Positions 9,201 to 17,273 are shown, numbered from the stretch's first letter. The stretch is 64,000 bases of DNA from Azospirillum lipoferum (GCF_024170005.1 NZ_JALJXJ010000004.1:434001-498000); one strand, 5' to 3'. Program-made: numbers and translations. Notes: generated from the letters alone by a model not told the origin.

Positions 9201-11520
9201 GAAGGTTGCCGCCGGACTCGAAGGTGATCGGGGCGCCGCCGTTGTAGATGGTCGCGCCGCCCAGCACGACGTCGCGGCTGGAGGCCATGCTCCCCCGAAC
9301 GGTGATGGCCCCGTTGCCGTCGGTCGTGATGGTGGACGCGCCTTCCATCCGGACCGCGTCGTTGCCTATCGAGCTTTCGCCATGCCCCTCGGTGCCGGTG
9401 ACGGTTATGGCGCCGCCGGACGTCTGAAGCCTCGAGTTGGACAGCAGCACGCCGACATTGTCGCCGTAATCCATGCCGCTGCCGCCCACCCCGTTCAGGG
9501 TGAGGGAGCCGGTGGCCGTCGTCAGACGGCTGGCGTACAGCACGATGCCGTGGTTGCCGTTGCCGTTGTTCTCGCCGCCTTCGCCGTTGACCAGGATGGA
9601 GCCGGCGCCGGTCGCGACGACCGCATAGTCGAACTCCACGCCGGTGCGGTCGCTGCTCGGCGTGCGTTCGCCATACAGGCCGGTGGCGGCCTTTCCCCTC
9701 GGGTCCGATCCGCCGCCGACGATGAAGCTGCCGCCGTTGGTGGTGATGAGGACGGGATCGGTTTCAGACTTTCCCGTCACCCGGACAATGCCGTTGCCGG
9801 TTCCGGTCGCGGCGTTCAGTGTGAGGTTCAGCGCGCCGACATTGGACGCGATGCTCTTGTTGACGAAGATGTTGCGGTAGGCTTTCAGCGTCAGCGAGGC
9901 ATCGCCGCCGGCCGACTTGGTGATGTCCTGGTCGATCGTGATGTCGCCGGCCTCGCCGCCCGTCGTGTCGGTCTGCAGGGTGACATCGGTTCCGGTGTTC
10001 AGCGCGGCCTGGATCGTATCGGCGGAAACGGTGCCGCCCGTCGCCGACACCGTGATGTTGGTGGGATCGAGCAGCCAGAAGCCGCTTTTCCCTGCCCCCT
10101 GCCCTGCTCTTGTACCGGCATCGACGCTGCCGCGCACATGCAGCGACAGCTTGGCCGACGTCTCGACGAAGCCGCCATTGCCGCCGGCCGCACCGCCGCG
10201 GGCGGAGATGGCGCCGTCGAAGCGGGTGCTGCCATCGGCCCAGACCACGACCTTGCCGCCCTTCCCGCTCTCCGTCGCGTCGGCGGCGATGCTTGCCCCC
10301 TGCGCCACCAGCGTGTCGGCGGAGGGCGGCACCGGCTTGCGCGCCGGGCGGATGTTGTAGCCGGCCAGCGTGGCGGCCGACGCCCTGCCGCCCTGCACGT
10401 CGCCGCCGATCAGCACCTCCCCGCCCCCGGCGGGACCGGAGGCGTTGACGCGCGCGGTGGCGGTCAGCGCCGTACGACTGCCCGACACGGCGACCGAGCC
10501 ACCGGTTTGATTGGGGCCGCTGGCGCTGGCGTCGATGCTGCCGGAGACCTCGACCTCGCCGCCGTCGCCCAGCAGGACGATGTCGCCACCCTGCTGCTCC
10601 ACCCGGCGGGCCTGGATGGTGCCGGACATGTTGACGACGCGGTCGACCAGCCCTTTGGCGGCCGACGCCGTCATCTGCACCCGGCCGCCGTCGGCGAAGA
10701 TCCTGCCGCTGTTGCTGACCAGGGCTTCGACCGGCTTGCCGTCGGCGCCGACGGGACGCGCATCGGTTTTGGCGTCCACCGCGATGTTGATCTTCTGGTC
10801 GCCGAACAGGTCGACGACGAAGCGGCGGCCCGACGCCAGCGTCACCTCGCCCATGCGGGCCTGGATGGTGCCGCGGTTGGCGACGCCGGGGGCGACCAGC
10901 GCCGCCAGCCCGGCCTGGGCGACGGTGATGGCACCGTCATTCTCCACCGTCGCGGTGGAGCCGCTGCTGCCTTCGAAAGCGTAGCGGCCGGCCATGAAGT
11001 CGGCGTTGCGGATGTCGTGGGTGGTGGCGATCAGCCCGCCGACATCGACCCGGGCGTTCGGCCCGAACAGGATGCCGTTGGGATTGACCAGCCAGACCTG
11101 CCCATTGGCGGTCAGCCGGCCCAGGATCGCCGACGGGTCGGAGCCGGTGACGCGGTTGAGGGTGATGGCGGAGGCGTCGGGCTGCTGGAAGTTGGTGTGC
11201 TCGCCGTCGCGGATGCCGAAACGCTGCCAGTCGATCACCGCCTTGGGCGTCGACTGGATGATGTCGAGCCGGCCGGGGGCGGTGGACTGGATGGTGGCGG
11301 CCCCATCGGTGACCACGCCGCCTTCGGGATTGGCGAATGCTGGGAGGGGCAGGGTGAGAGTTGCCGTGATGATGACCAGACGGGCCGCCCCGGCCAGGGC
11401 GGTGCTGTGGTGCAGGGCGGAGCGTTGCCATGCACCATCACGCCTGGACGCCGCCCCGGCCGGTGCACCCGATCCCCCCAGCCATCCCCGTATCACCGAT
11501 CCAACCCCCGCCAACCCCAA
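6205..11520 (-). CDS. Two-partner-secretion (FHA-type) exoprotein fused to a C-terminal caspase-like (peptidase C14) domain
   Basis: Up to 1771 residues. A long signal peptide ends near ALPAFA/NPEGG (about residue 63). A TPS domain follows with the NPNGILFG hallmark (about 142). The next 750 residues are Gly/Ala/Thr-rich beta-helix-like repeats. A polyproline tract (about 1038) and a Thr/Pro/Ser linker (about 1050-1240) follow. The caspase-like domain starts near 1530 (KPRKIALMIAVDSY), with the catalytic pair His1611 (YYAGHGYE) and Cys1661 (SDSCYSGAF), spaced as in metacaspase-like enzymes. Inference: an exported protein displaying or delivering a Cys protease. No TpsB-type transporter gene is in the window. 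The frame opens at a TTG at 11520; an in-frame GTG near 11496 is an alternative start. The gene diverges from the ParA gene at 11844, with twin palindromes between them. Confidence 0.88.
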   Translation of the reverse strand: MGLAGVGSVIRGWLGGSGAPAGAASRRDGAWQRSALHHSTALAGAARLVIITATLTLPLPAFANPEGGVVTDGAATIQSTAPGRLDIIQSTPKAVIDWQRFGIRDGEHTNFQQPDASAITLNRVTGSDPSAILGRLTANGQVWLVNPNGILFGPNARVDVGGLIATTHDIRNADFMAGRYAFEGSSGSTATVENDGAITVAQAGLAALVAPGVANRGTIQARMGEVTLASGRRFVVDLFGDQKINIAVDAKTDARPVGADGKPVEALVSNSGRIFADGGRVQMTASAAKGLVDRVVNMSGTIQARRVEQQGGDIVLLGDGGEVEVSGSIDASASGPNQTGGSVAVSGSRTALTATARVNASGPAGGGEVLIGGDVQGGRASAATLAGYNIRPARKPVPPSADTLVAQGASIAADATESGKGGKVVVWADGSTRFDGAISARGGAAGGNGGFVETSAKLSLHVRGSVDAGTRAGQGAGKSGFWLLDPTNITVSATGGTVSADTIQAALNTGTDVTLQTDTTGGEAGDITIDQDITKSAGGDASLTLKAYRNIFVNKSIASNVGALNLTLNAATGTGNGIVRVTGKSETDPVLITTNGGSFIVGGGSDPRGKAATGLYGERTPSSDRTGVEFDYAVVATGAGSILVNGEGGENNGNGNHGIVLYASRLTTATGSLTLNGVGGSGMDYGDNVGVLLSNSRLQTSGGAITVTGTEGHGESSIGNDAVRMEGASTITTDGNGAITVRGSMASSRDVVLGGATIYNGGAPITFESGGNLLLDYNTNIRSGGAVTLNAAYGVYLTESHIVTGGAPVTLNSARSLDKGAIRLNTSSITTYGGAITLGGGSDPATGPAKGDYSDMAGVAIATSTLQSGGGAISIRGEGSDSGDQSHGVSITGLSTIDSDTGRIAIRGTAVSYNGWNAGLSIASDGEGGPVIHSSSTAADAITLTGDATAVDADEAWGVRIRGSAAITSSGGIAITGKAGTSAVTYEVAGIGLDADTDGSIRITADAGEVTLRGTAGTGAKALDLYRNGDVVVSSTPAPPPPPPPPPPPVTPPVTEEPGTPTTPTTPTTPTTPTSPTTPTSPDTGTGSGDGTGTPITDTPTTGTPTTTTPSTGTTTSGTTTGTDTAGTTDTTSSATATTSSTTSSTTNSTTANSQPSTANSVQTVLQTVAQIAANPTTTTTGTVATTATTRTIGTTTTGTTGSATGTATTPQTLLTTLEQGTATQNTTSQTTASQTGEGQGTPAAGGSSPSNTAPTSPPPPAPAPATVVLASGRSVTFTAEAAAAYSSGATLTQPGPQLLASPQVQAAAGTLIQAAGSGGMVQAVTSLATGSLSVQEQRAVLASVPVATLIGGLTASSDPVAVRVGGILQNSAAGQPGGYAQVRAAAAQANLPPQVARTYLAMVQRVEREQRTQAFSGALRQLVANPSAADMFGRPAAASAPPSLQQARGGRTRGGTMTLRGIVADSANLAEARVNGRWVFIDEQGQFRTSIPVEPGAKEATLTMTDETGKTTEQRIAIDSATAAPDPAAPPKPRKIALMIAVDSYRDGAIPALTTPDADIKAVGKALNDHLGYETRVLRNPTKAQIGDALRKLGREVGEQDQVMVYYAGHGYELEETGTGYWLPADAETTSARNWVSNNDIGRFLSRMPAKHVMVVSDSCYSGAFTKEQKVDANRLANETEIRQRRSVMALSSGGDEPVADGEVNSPFAVALKKRVQALPKDSSGYALYQEVRQDVTSEAPQTPQYGVIRTAGYDEGGDFLLDLPDRAMN

Positions 11521-11675
11521 TCACCGCCCCCGACGCCTGCGGGAAGGCAATACGCTGTCCGAAACTATGGAATGCGAGACATTTTAGCGACCGGGCGCCT
11601 GCACGGAAATCCCGAAAGTGGTGACGGATTGTTTCGTGCCGGCAATCGAGGTTGCCGTACCGCCACCGGCGGAAG

Positions 11676-11718
11676 CGTTACCGGTAACGGATATGGTGGG
11701 GAGGCGTTACCGGTAACG
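11676..11718. promoter_or_regulatory. Two identical palindromic operators in the 323-bp divergent intergenic region
   Basis: CGTTACCGGTAACG occurs at 11676-11689 and again at 11705-11718, both perfect 14-bp palindromes with centres 29 bp apart. A centre-CG palindrome of this form resembles LacI/GntR-repressor sites. They lie between the TPS-caspase gene (minus) and the ParA gene (plus), so one regulator could control both. No LacI-family gene is present in the window. I see no gene in the rest of 11521-11843. Confidence 0.75.
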
Positions 11719-11843
11719 GCTTCAGTGGTACAGAGATCGCCTATTTCCATGGCGCAGGTGCCGCCTTTGCCCTTTCGAGGCGGCGGCCGATCCGCTAATA
11801 AGAAGGCTGCCAAGATGACTGGCACGCGATGCAGGGGGAACAG

Positions 11844-12596
11844 ATGGCCGATCCGACCGCCGTCGCCACGAGGAAATCCGCGGGCAAAGCCACAGGTAAA
11901 TCAACGGGCAAGGCGGCCGCCCAGGGGGCTGGCGAGACGGTAAAGACGGCTGCGCCGATGCCCGCGCGCTGGGTGGTCTACAGTGCGCCGAAGGGCGGCA
12001 CCGGCAAGACCACCAGCTGCAAGAACACCGCCGTCGCCGCGGCCAAGGACGGCATGCGGGTGGCGACGCTGGATTTCGATCCGCAGCGCACGCTGGGGCA
12101 ATGGCACGAGCTGCGCCGCCCGCACGACGTGGTGGCGATCGATCATTACGAGGGAACGCTGGACGACATCGAGGCGGCACTGGCCCGGATCGATCCCGGC
12201 CGTTACGACGTGGTCTTCGTCGACACCCCGCCGTCGGTGGAGCTGTATCCGGAGGCGACCAAGATCCTGCTGCGCCGCGCCGATCTGGTGCTGGTGCCGA
12301 CCGGGGTCGGGCGTTTCGACAAGATGAGCGTCATTCCCTGGATGGAGTTCCTGCGCGACTATGGCCGCCCCGCCGCCTTCCTGCTGAACCGGGTCAAGCG
12401 CCGGTCGGTCAGCCTGCGCGAGGCGAAGCTGGAGCTGGGCCGCGTCGGCCGGCTGGTGCCGCACGAGGTGCCGGACATCGAGGACATGCACCGGGTGGAC
12501 GATGTCGGCTGCTCCATCGTCGACGTGGGCGCGGTGAATGGCGCCGATGAATGCCTGGGCGCCTGGTACTTCATCCGCCACGAGCTGGGGATCTGA
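11844..12596 (+). CDS. ParA/MinD-family ATPase
   Basis: A 250-residue P-loop ATPase of the ParA type. The deviant Walker A KGGTGKTT lies at 50-57, followed by VATLDFDPQRTLGQW (A'/switch region) and VVFVDTPPSVE (Walker B). The first 40 residues are rich in Lys, Ala and Thr, a possible basic tail. Such ATPases partition DNA or position protein cargo. The start is the ATG at 11844, which has AGGGGGA just upstream; the ATG at 11829 is poorer. The DUF3102 gene follows two bases after the stop, so the two are almost certainly cotranscribed. The pair resembles plasmid/chromid ParA-DUF3102 units, but there is no ParB and no replication gene, so a replicon role is not shown. Confidence 0.88.
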   Translation: MADPTAVATRKSAGKATGKSTGKAAAQGAGETVKTAAPMPARWVVYSAPKGGTGKTTSCKNTAVAAAKDGMRVATLDFDPQRTLGQWHELRRPHDVVAIDHYEGTLDDIEAALARIDPGRYDVVFVDTPPSVELYPEATKILLRRADLVLVPTGVGRFDKMSVIPWMEFLRDYGRPAAFLLNRVKRRSVSLREAKLELGRVGRLVPHEVPDIEDMHRVDDVGCSIVDVGAVNGADECLGAWYFIRHELGI

Positions 12597-12598
12597 AG

Positions 12599-13357
12599 AT
12601 GGCTAACGTAAAGTCCTTCATGAAGAAGGTGGCGGAGCAGGGCAAGGCCGCTCCCCCGCCCGCGGCCAAGCCGGAGGTAGCGTCTACTCCTGTGCGGTCA
12701 GGGACGGCGGTGGCGCCGTCCAAGGCGGACCGCCGGGCCTCCGACATCAGCGACGCCATCGTGCCCTGCCACACCCGGCAGGAATTCGCCCAGGAAATCC
12801 GTTATCACTGGAACCGCAGCCGCAAGGAATTCCTGTCGATCGGCCGGTACCTGAACCGCGCCAAGGAAATCCTGCCGCATGGCGACTTCGAGGCGATGAT
12901 CGAGAGCGACATGCCGTTCTCGGTCGAGACCGCCTTCCGCTTCCGTGCGGTGGCGGAGGCGGTGGACACCGGCCGGCTGTCGCTGGACGTGCTGCCGGGG
13001 GCGGAAAGCGTCGCCTACCAGATCGTGACCATGACGCCGGACGAGCTGGAGCGGGCCAAGGCGCAGGGGCTGATCCGTCCCGATGTGACCCGCCGCCAGC
13101 TGATCGACTTCAAGCGCTCGCTGCGCCCGCCGAAGGACGTGACGCCGAACGACCGGCGCCGCCAGCTTCTGGCCGACTATGCCCGGTTGCGCGCCCGCAT
13201 GGCGGAGATCCGCGACGAACTGCGCCGCGACCACGGCATCGATCCGGAGCACGGGGATCATGTGCGCTCGGGCCGGACCGGCGTCACCATCGATGTGGAG
13301 GCGGAGGATATCGGGCCGGAAGATATTGGGGCGGATGCGGACGACGATCGGCGGTAA
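12599..13357 (+). CDS. DUF3102-like protein, partner of the ParA ATPase
   Basis: A 252-residue protein starting at the ATG two bases after the ParA stop. Residues 60-150 hold the DUF3102-like pattern (RQEFAQEIRYHWNRSRKEF, IGRYLNRAKEILPHGDFEAMI, then a helical VETAFRFRAVAEA segment). The C-terminus is Arg-rich and probably coiled coil (QLLADYARLRARMAEIRDEL, about 195-215) and ends in an acidic tail. The domain commonly accompanies ParA genes in alphaproteobacteria and their plasmids. A DNA-binding or adaptor role analogous to ParB is inference; no biochemistry of the family is known to me. The gene converges on a minus-strand gene 18 bp downstream. Confidence 0.75.
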   Translation: MANVKSFMKKVAEQGKAAPPPAAKPEVASTPVRSGTAVAPSKADRRASDISDAIVPCHTRQEFAQEIRYHWNRSRKEFLSIGRYLNRAKEILPHGDFEAMIESDMPFSVETAFRFRAVAEAVDTGRLSLDVLPGAESVAYQIVTMTPDELERAKAQGLIRPDVTRRQLIDFKRSLRPPKDVTPNDRRRQLLADYARLRARMAEIRDELRRDHGIDPEHGDHVRSGRTGVTIDVEAEDIGPEDIGADADDDRR

Positions 13358-13375
13358 AGCCGGCTGATCCGGTCC

Positions 13376-13933
13376 CTAGTGGTTGTGCGACGTGTGGGAA
13401 GCGGGGCTGTCGTCGCCACGGCGGGGTGACGGGCTGCCGCCGCCCAGCAGGTTGGTCAGGGAGCGGAAATCCCGCTGGAAGTTGGTGAAGAAGTCACCGT
13501 CGCTGCTGCGTGCAACCCGGGCGGGCGAACTGGTCACGGTGTGGCTTTCCGCGCTGCTGACACTGCGGCCAGCGCTGCGGACACGCCGTTCCGGCGCCTT
13601 CGGCTTACGGGCCGGGGTTACCGACGGTAGCGGCGGGGGAGGGGCCTCCGGTAGCGACGCGGTTTCGGGTGCGCGGGCGAAGGCGTCGCCGCACAGGCCG
13701 TGGCCGGACGCCTGTTCCAGGCGATCGGGATCCAGCAGCCAACAATCGAAGGCGTCGGTTTGCGGCTTGGCCAGGGTGGGGGAGGGCTGGGGAGCAGTGG
13801 ATTCCTGCGCCTCCGGTGCGGACAGAAGCGGTTCCGCGGCAGCGCGGTTTACGGCAGACATGGCGAGCAAGGCCGCAAGTGCTGCCACGGTTATCGCCCC
13901 GCTCAACCTCACCGTCCGGCCCGCGCCCGGCAT
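13376..13933 (-). CDS. Exported proline/serine-rich hypothetical protein
   Basis: A 185-residue protein I do not recognise. An Ala-rich N-terminal signal (residues 8-34, ending AVNRAAAEP) predicts export. The mature part is short and Pro/Ser/Arg-rich (PEAPPPPLPSVTPARKP) with two Cys (FDCWLLDP, HGLCGDAF) that could form a disulphide, and a C-terminal segment DGDFFTNFQRDFRSLTNLLGGG. I place the start at the ATG at 13933, which has GAGAGGA upstream; the reading frame opens earlier only at a TTG. It stands alone, convergent with the DUF3102 gene. Function unknown. Confidence 0.6.
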   Translation of the reverse strand: MPGAGRTVRLSGAITVAALAALLAMSAVNRAAAEPLLSAPEAQESTAPQPSPTLAKPQTDAFDCWLLDPDRLEQASGHGLCGDAFARAPETASLPEAPPPPLPSVTPARKPKAPERRVRSAGRSVSSAESHTVTSSPARVARSSDGDFFTNFQRDFRSLTNLLGGGSPSPRRGDDSPASHTSHNH

Positions 13934-14185
13934 TCCCCGTCCTCTCGATCGTCGCAATCGCGTCGCTTAACAGATAAACGCAACAGAGAGCCTGTTCGTC
14001 CGCGCGAAATGGGGGCGGTATCCGGAAGAAGCGGTACTCCTTCGGATCAGGCTCTTTCAGCCATGCACCGCCCATTGGCGTGCAGCGTTGTCGCAGGGGC
14101 GGGTTGGCGCTCTTGTCAGGCAGCCGGGTTGGTGGGACAGTTCGGCCCCTCTTCGATTAGCAAATAGGACGGCACCGCCGGCGAC

Positions 14186-15091
14186 ATGGCCGACTTCAAC
14201 TGGAACGACCTGCGCTTTTTCCTGGCGGTGGCCCGCGCCGGCACGCTGACCACGGCGGCCCAGCGCCTGCGCGCCGATCACACCACGGTCAGCCGCCGCA
14301 TCACCGCGCTGGAGGATGCGCTGCGCGTCACCCTGTTCGAACGGCGGCCCAGCGGCTTCACCCTGACGCCGCAGGGCGAACGGCTGAAGCAGACGGCGGA
14401 GGTGATGGAGAGTGCCGCTTTGCTGGCCCAGGGCATGGTGGCCGACGGCGATCTGGCACTGGCCGGTGCGGTGCGCATCGGGGCGCCGGACGGATTCGGC
14501 AGCTGTTTCCTGGCGCCGCGCATCGGGTCCTTGTGCGAACGCCACCCGGAGCTGGAGGTGCAGCTGGTCGCCATGCCGCGCGTCTTCAGCCTGTCGAGAC
14601 GCGAGGCCGACATCGCCATCAGCCTGTCCTGTCCGCAGGAAGGGCGGCTGTTCGCGCGCAAGCTGACCGACTACCGGCTGGGGCTGTACGGCACCGCCGC
14701 CTATCTGGATGCCCGGCCGGCGATCCGCAGCCGCGGCGACCTGCGCGGCCATTCCTTCATCGGCTATATCGACGACCTGATCTTCGCCCCCGAACTGGAC
14801 TATGTCGAGACCATCGGGGAGGTGGCGCCGCGCATCAAGAGCAGCAGCCTCGTCGCCCAGCTGAAGGCGACGCTGGCCGGTGCCGGTCTGTGCATGCTGC
14901 CCGCCTTCATCGCCGCCGGCGAGCCGGATCTGGTGCCGGTGCTGGCGGCGGAGGTGACGATCACCCGGTCCTTCTGGCTGATCGTGCATGAGGATCTGCG
15001 CTCGCTGGCGCGGATTTCGATGACCGCCGACTATATCGCCGATCTGGTGCGGCGGGAGCAGGCGCTGTTCCTGCCCCCGGCCACGCTCTGA
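14186..15091 (+). CDS. LysR-family transcriptional regulator
   Basis: A 301-residue regulator with an N-terminal winged helix-turn-helix (LRFFLAVARAGTLTTAAQRL...DHTTVSRRITALEDALRVTLFER, residues 9-52) and a periplasmic-binding-like effector domain from about 90. 'DFNWNDLRFFLAVARAGTLTTAA' is common in the group that binds as a dimer to its own divergent promoter. It is convergent with mmsB (14 bp between stops) and has no divergent partner: the 252-bp region upstream (13934-14185) holds no gene I can support. The target is unknown; control of the adjacent valine genes is possible but not shown by arrangement. Confidence 0.93.
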   Translation: MADFNWNDLRFFLAVARAGTLTTAAQRLRADHTTVSRRITALEDALRVTLFERRPSGFTLTPQGERLKQTAEVMESAALLAQGMVADGDLALAGAVRIGAPDGFGSCFLAPRIGSLCERHPELEVQLVAMPRVFSLSRREADIAISLSCPQEGRLFARKLTDYRLGLYGTAAYLDARPAIRSRGDLRGHSFIGYIDDLIFAPELDYVETIGEVAPRIKSSSLVAQLKATLAGAGLCMLPAFIAAGEPDLVPVLAAEVTITRSFWLIVHEDLRSLARISMTADYIADLVRREQALFLPPATL

Positions 15092-15104
15092 TTTACCGGC
15101 TGAG

Positions 15105-15986
15105 TCAGCCCTCGCCGCGCAGCATGCGGATGATCCCGGAGAAGTCGGTGCTGCCCTCTCCTTGCGCGTTCATCAGGGCGTAGAGCTGCGCCGCCGCGGC
15201 CCCCAGCGGGGTGGGGGCGCCGGCGCTCTGGGCCGCTTCCTGAGCCAGCTTCAGGTCCTTCAGCATCAGCGCCGCGGCGAAACCGGGCTGGTAATCGCGG
15301 TTGGCCGGGCTGGTCGGCACCGGGCCGGGGACCGGGCAATAGCTGGTCAGCGACCAGCACTGGCCCGACGAGGTCGACGACACGTCGAACAGCGCCTGAT
15401 GCGACAGGCCGAGCTTCTCCGCCAGCACGAAGGCCTCGCAGACGCCGATCATCGAGATGCCGAGGATCATGTTGTTGCAGATCTTCGCCGCCTGACCGGC
15501 GCCGGCACCGCCGCAATGGACGATCTTCTTGCCCATCGCCTCCAGGATCGGGCGGGCGCGTTCGAAGGCGTCCGTTTCGCCGCCGGCCATGAAGGTCAGC
15601 GTGCCGGCGGCAGCGCCGCCGACGCCGCCCGACACCGGGGCGTCGAGAGAGGCGGCGCCATGCTCCACCGCCTGGGCATGCGCCTTGCGGGCGGAGTCCA
15701 CGTCGATGGTGGAGCAGTCGATCAGCAGGGTGCCGGGGCGCGCCACCGGCGCGATGTCGCCATAGACGCCCAGCACATGGCGGCCGCCCGGCAGCATGGT
15801 GATGACCACCTCCGCCGCCGCGGCGATGGCGGCGGGAGACTCACCGATGGTGACGCCGGCCGCCTTGGCCGCCTCGATGGCTGCGGGCACGAGGTCGTAG
15901 CCCACCACCTGATGCCCCGCCTTCACGAGGTTCGCGGCCATCGGGCCGCCCATGTTGCCCAATCCGATGAAACCGATCACCGCCAT
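15105..15986 (-). CDS. mmsB: 3-hydroxyisobutyrate dehydrogenase
   Basis: NAD-dependent oxidation of 3-hydroxyisobutyrate to methylmalonate semialdehyde, a late step in valine catabolism. 293 residues, with the dinucleotide fold GFIGLGNMGGPMAANLVKAG at the N-terminus, the substrate motif DAPVSGGVGGAAAGTL (about 121-136) and the catalytic lysine block GAGQAAKICNN (about 164-174). The start ATG at 15986 has GGGAG nine bases upstream. It is last in a same-strand run mmsA, acyl-CoA dehydrogenase, mmsB that supplies three steps of the pathway. A palindromic repeat arm separates it from the preceding gene. Confidence 0.95.
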   Translation of the reverse strand: MAVIGFIGLGNMGGPMAANLVKAGHQVVGYDLVPAAIEAAKAAGVTIGESPAAIAAAAEVVITMLPGGRHVLGVYGDIAPVARPGTLLIDCSTIDVDSARKAHAQAVEHGAASLDAPVSGGVGGAAAGTLTFMAGGETDAFERARPILEAMGKKIVHCGGAGAGQAAKICNNMILGISMIGVCEAFVLAEKLGLSHQALFDVSSTSSGQCWSLTSYCPVPGPVPTSPANRDYQPGFAAALMLKDLKLAQEAAQSAGAPTPLGAAAAQLYALMNAQGEGSTDFSGIIRMLRGEG

Positions 15987-16025
15987 CGTCGCGTCTCCCG
16001 TTGGTTTGGTTTTTATGGTGCTTCC

Positions 16026-16047
16026 CCCTCTCCCCCCGGGGAGAGGG
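16026..16047. repeat. Single arm of the GC-rich palindromic repeat inside the valine operon
   Basis: CCCTCTCCCC followed by CCGGGGAGAGGG lies between the acyl-CoA dehydrogenase stop and mmsB start. In mRNA it would form a stable stem and may adjust relative expression. Confidence 0.7.
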
Positions 16048-16065
16048 GACTAGGGATCGTGTTGG

Positions 16066-17211
16066 TCAGGCCATCCGCCCGATCTCGCTGCGCGAGACGA
16101 TCAGGCGCATGATCTCGTTGGTGCCTTCCAGGATCTGGTGGACCCGCAGGTCGCGGACGATCTTCTCCACGCCGTAATCGGCCAGATAGCCGTAGCCGCC
16201 GAACAGCTGGAGCGCGTTGTTCGCCACCTCGAAGCCGGTGTCGGTGGCGAAGCGCTTCGCCATCGCGCAGAGGCGCGTCGCGTCCTTGCTCTTGGCGTCC
16301 AGCGCCGAGGCGGCGCGGTGGACGAAGGTGCGGGCGGCCTCAAGCTCCGTCGCCATGTCGGCGATGCGGAACTGGAGCGCCTGGAAACGGTCGAGCGTCT
16401 GGCCGAAGGCCTTGCGCTCGCTCATGTAGGTCAGCGCCTTGTCCAGCGCCGCCTGGGCGCCGCCGATGGAGCAGGCGGCGATGTTGATGCGGCCGCCGTC
16501 CAGCCCCTTCATGGCGAACTTGAAGCCCATTCCCTCCTGCCCCAGCAGGGTGGATGCCGGGATGCGGGCGTCCTCCAGGATGACGGCGCGGGTCGGCTGG
16601 GCGTTCCAGCCCATCTTATGCTCGTTGGCGCCGAAGGAGAGGCCGGGGGTGTCCTTGGGCACCAGGAAGGCGCTGATGCCGCCGGGGCCGTCCTCGCCGG
16701 TGCGGGCCATGACGAGGTAGAGGTCGGAGCTGCCGGCGCCGGAGATGAACTGCTTGGCGCCGTTCAGGATATAGCTGTCGCCGTCGCGAACCGCCCTGGT
16801 GCGCAGGGCCGCGGCGTCGGAGCCGGCATTCGCCTCGGTCAGGCAATAGCTGGCGAGCCATTCCATGGTGCAGAGCTTCGGCAGCCAATGGGCCTTCTGC
16901 TCGTCGTTGCCGAAATTGTCCACCATCCCCGCCACCATGTTGTGGATGGAGATGTAGGAGGCGATGGTCGGGCAGCCCTGGCTCAGCGCCTCGAAGATCA
17001 CCACGGCGTCGAAGCGGCTGAGCGCCGACCCGCCATGATCCTCCGACACATAGATGCCGCCCATGCCGAGCTCGCCGGCGGCGCGCAGCGTATCGACGGG
17101 GAAATGCTTCTTCTGGTCCCACTCGACGGCATTCGGCGCCAGTTCGTCGCGGGCGAAGGACAGCGCCATGTCGCGGATGGCGATCTGGTCTTCGGTCAGT
17201 TCAAAGGACAT
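16066..17211 (-). CDS. Acyl-CoA dehydrogenase, probably isobutyryl-CoA dehydrogenase
   Basis: FAD enzyme that introduces the alpha-beta double bond in an acyl-CoA. 381 residues, typical length. Family blocks visible: SYCLTEANAGSDAAALRT (about 129-146), the FAD-binding GGYGYLADYGVEKIVRDLR near the C-terminus, and the catalytic base Glu362 in ILEGTNEIMR. It lies between mmsA and mmsB, the usual order around the isobutyryl-CoA dehydrogenase of valine catabolism, so that substrate is the best inference; short/branched-chain acyl-CoA in general is the alternative. It starts at the ATG at 17211, just downstream (in mRNA sense) of a strong hairpin. Confidence 0.92.
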   Translation of the reverse strand: MSFELTEDQIAIRDMALSFARDELAPNAVEWDQKKHFPVDTLRAAGELGMGGIYVSEDHGGSALSRFDAVVIFEALSQGCPTIASYISIHNMVAGMVDNFGNDEQKAHWLPKLCTMEWLASYCLTEANAGSDAAALRTRAVRDGDSYILNGAKQFISGAGSSDLYLVMARTGEDGPGGISAFLVPKDTPGLSFGANEHKMGWNAQPTRAVILEDARIPASTLLGQEGMGFKFAMKGLDGGRINIAACSIGGAQAALDKALTYMSERKAFGQTLDRFQALQFRIADMATELEAARTFVHRAASALDAKSKDATRLCAMAKRFATDTGFEVANNALQLFGGYGYLADYGVEKIVRDLRVHQILEGTNEIMRLIVSRSEIGRMA

Positions 17212-17232
17212 GCGTCACCTCCTTCCAAATCA

Positions 17233-17273
17233 CCCCCACCCCCGCGCGCGAGCTTCGCGCGCGGGGGTGGGGG
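17233..17273 (-). terminator. Very strong perfect hairpin between mmsA and the acyl-CoA dehydrogenase gene
   Basis: CCCCCACCCCCGCGCGCG (17233-17250) and its exact reverse complement (17256-17273) flank the 5-nt loop AGCTT: 18 uninterrupted pairs, almost all G-C. There is no T-run, so it is more likely a partial terminator, RNase roadblock or mRNA stabiliser tuning mmsA relative to downstream genes than a full stop. It is unrelated in sequence to the palindromic repeat family. Confidence 0.6.

Noticed and set aside
6148..11943. A 1931-residue plus-strand reading frame opposite the TPS-caspase gene
   Set aside because: A GC-rich shadow frame with no family motifs; the minus-strand frame has clear domains and catalytic residues.
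11844..13357. A plasmid replication/partition locus
   Set aside because: No ParB, Rep or parS-like repeats were found; the palindromes upstream look like repressor operators.
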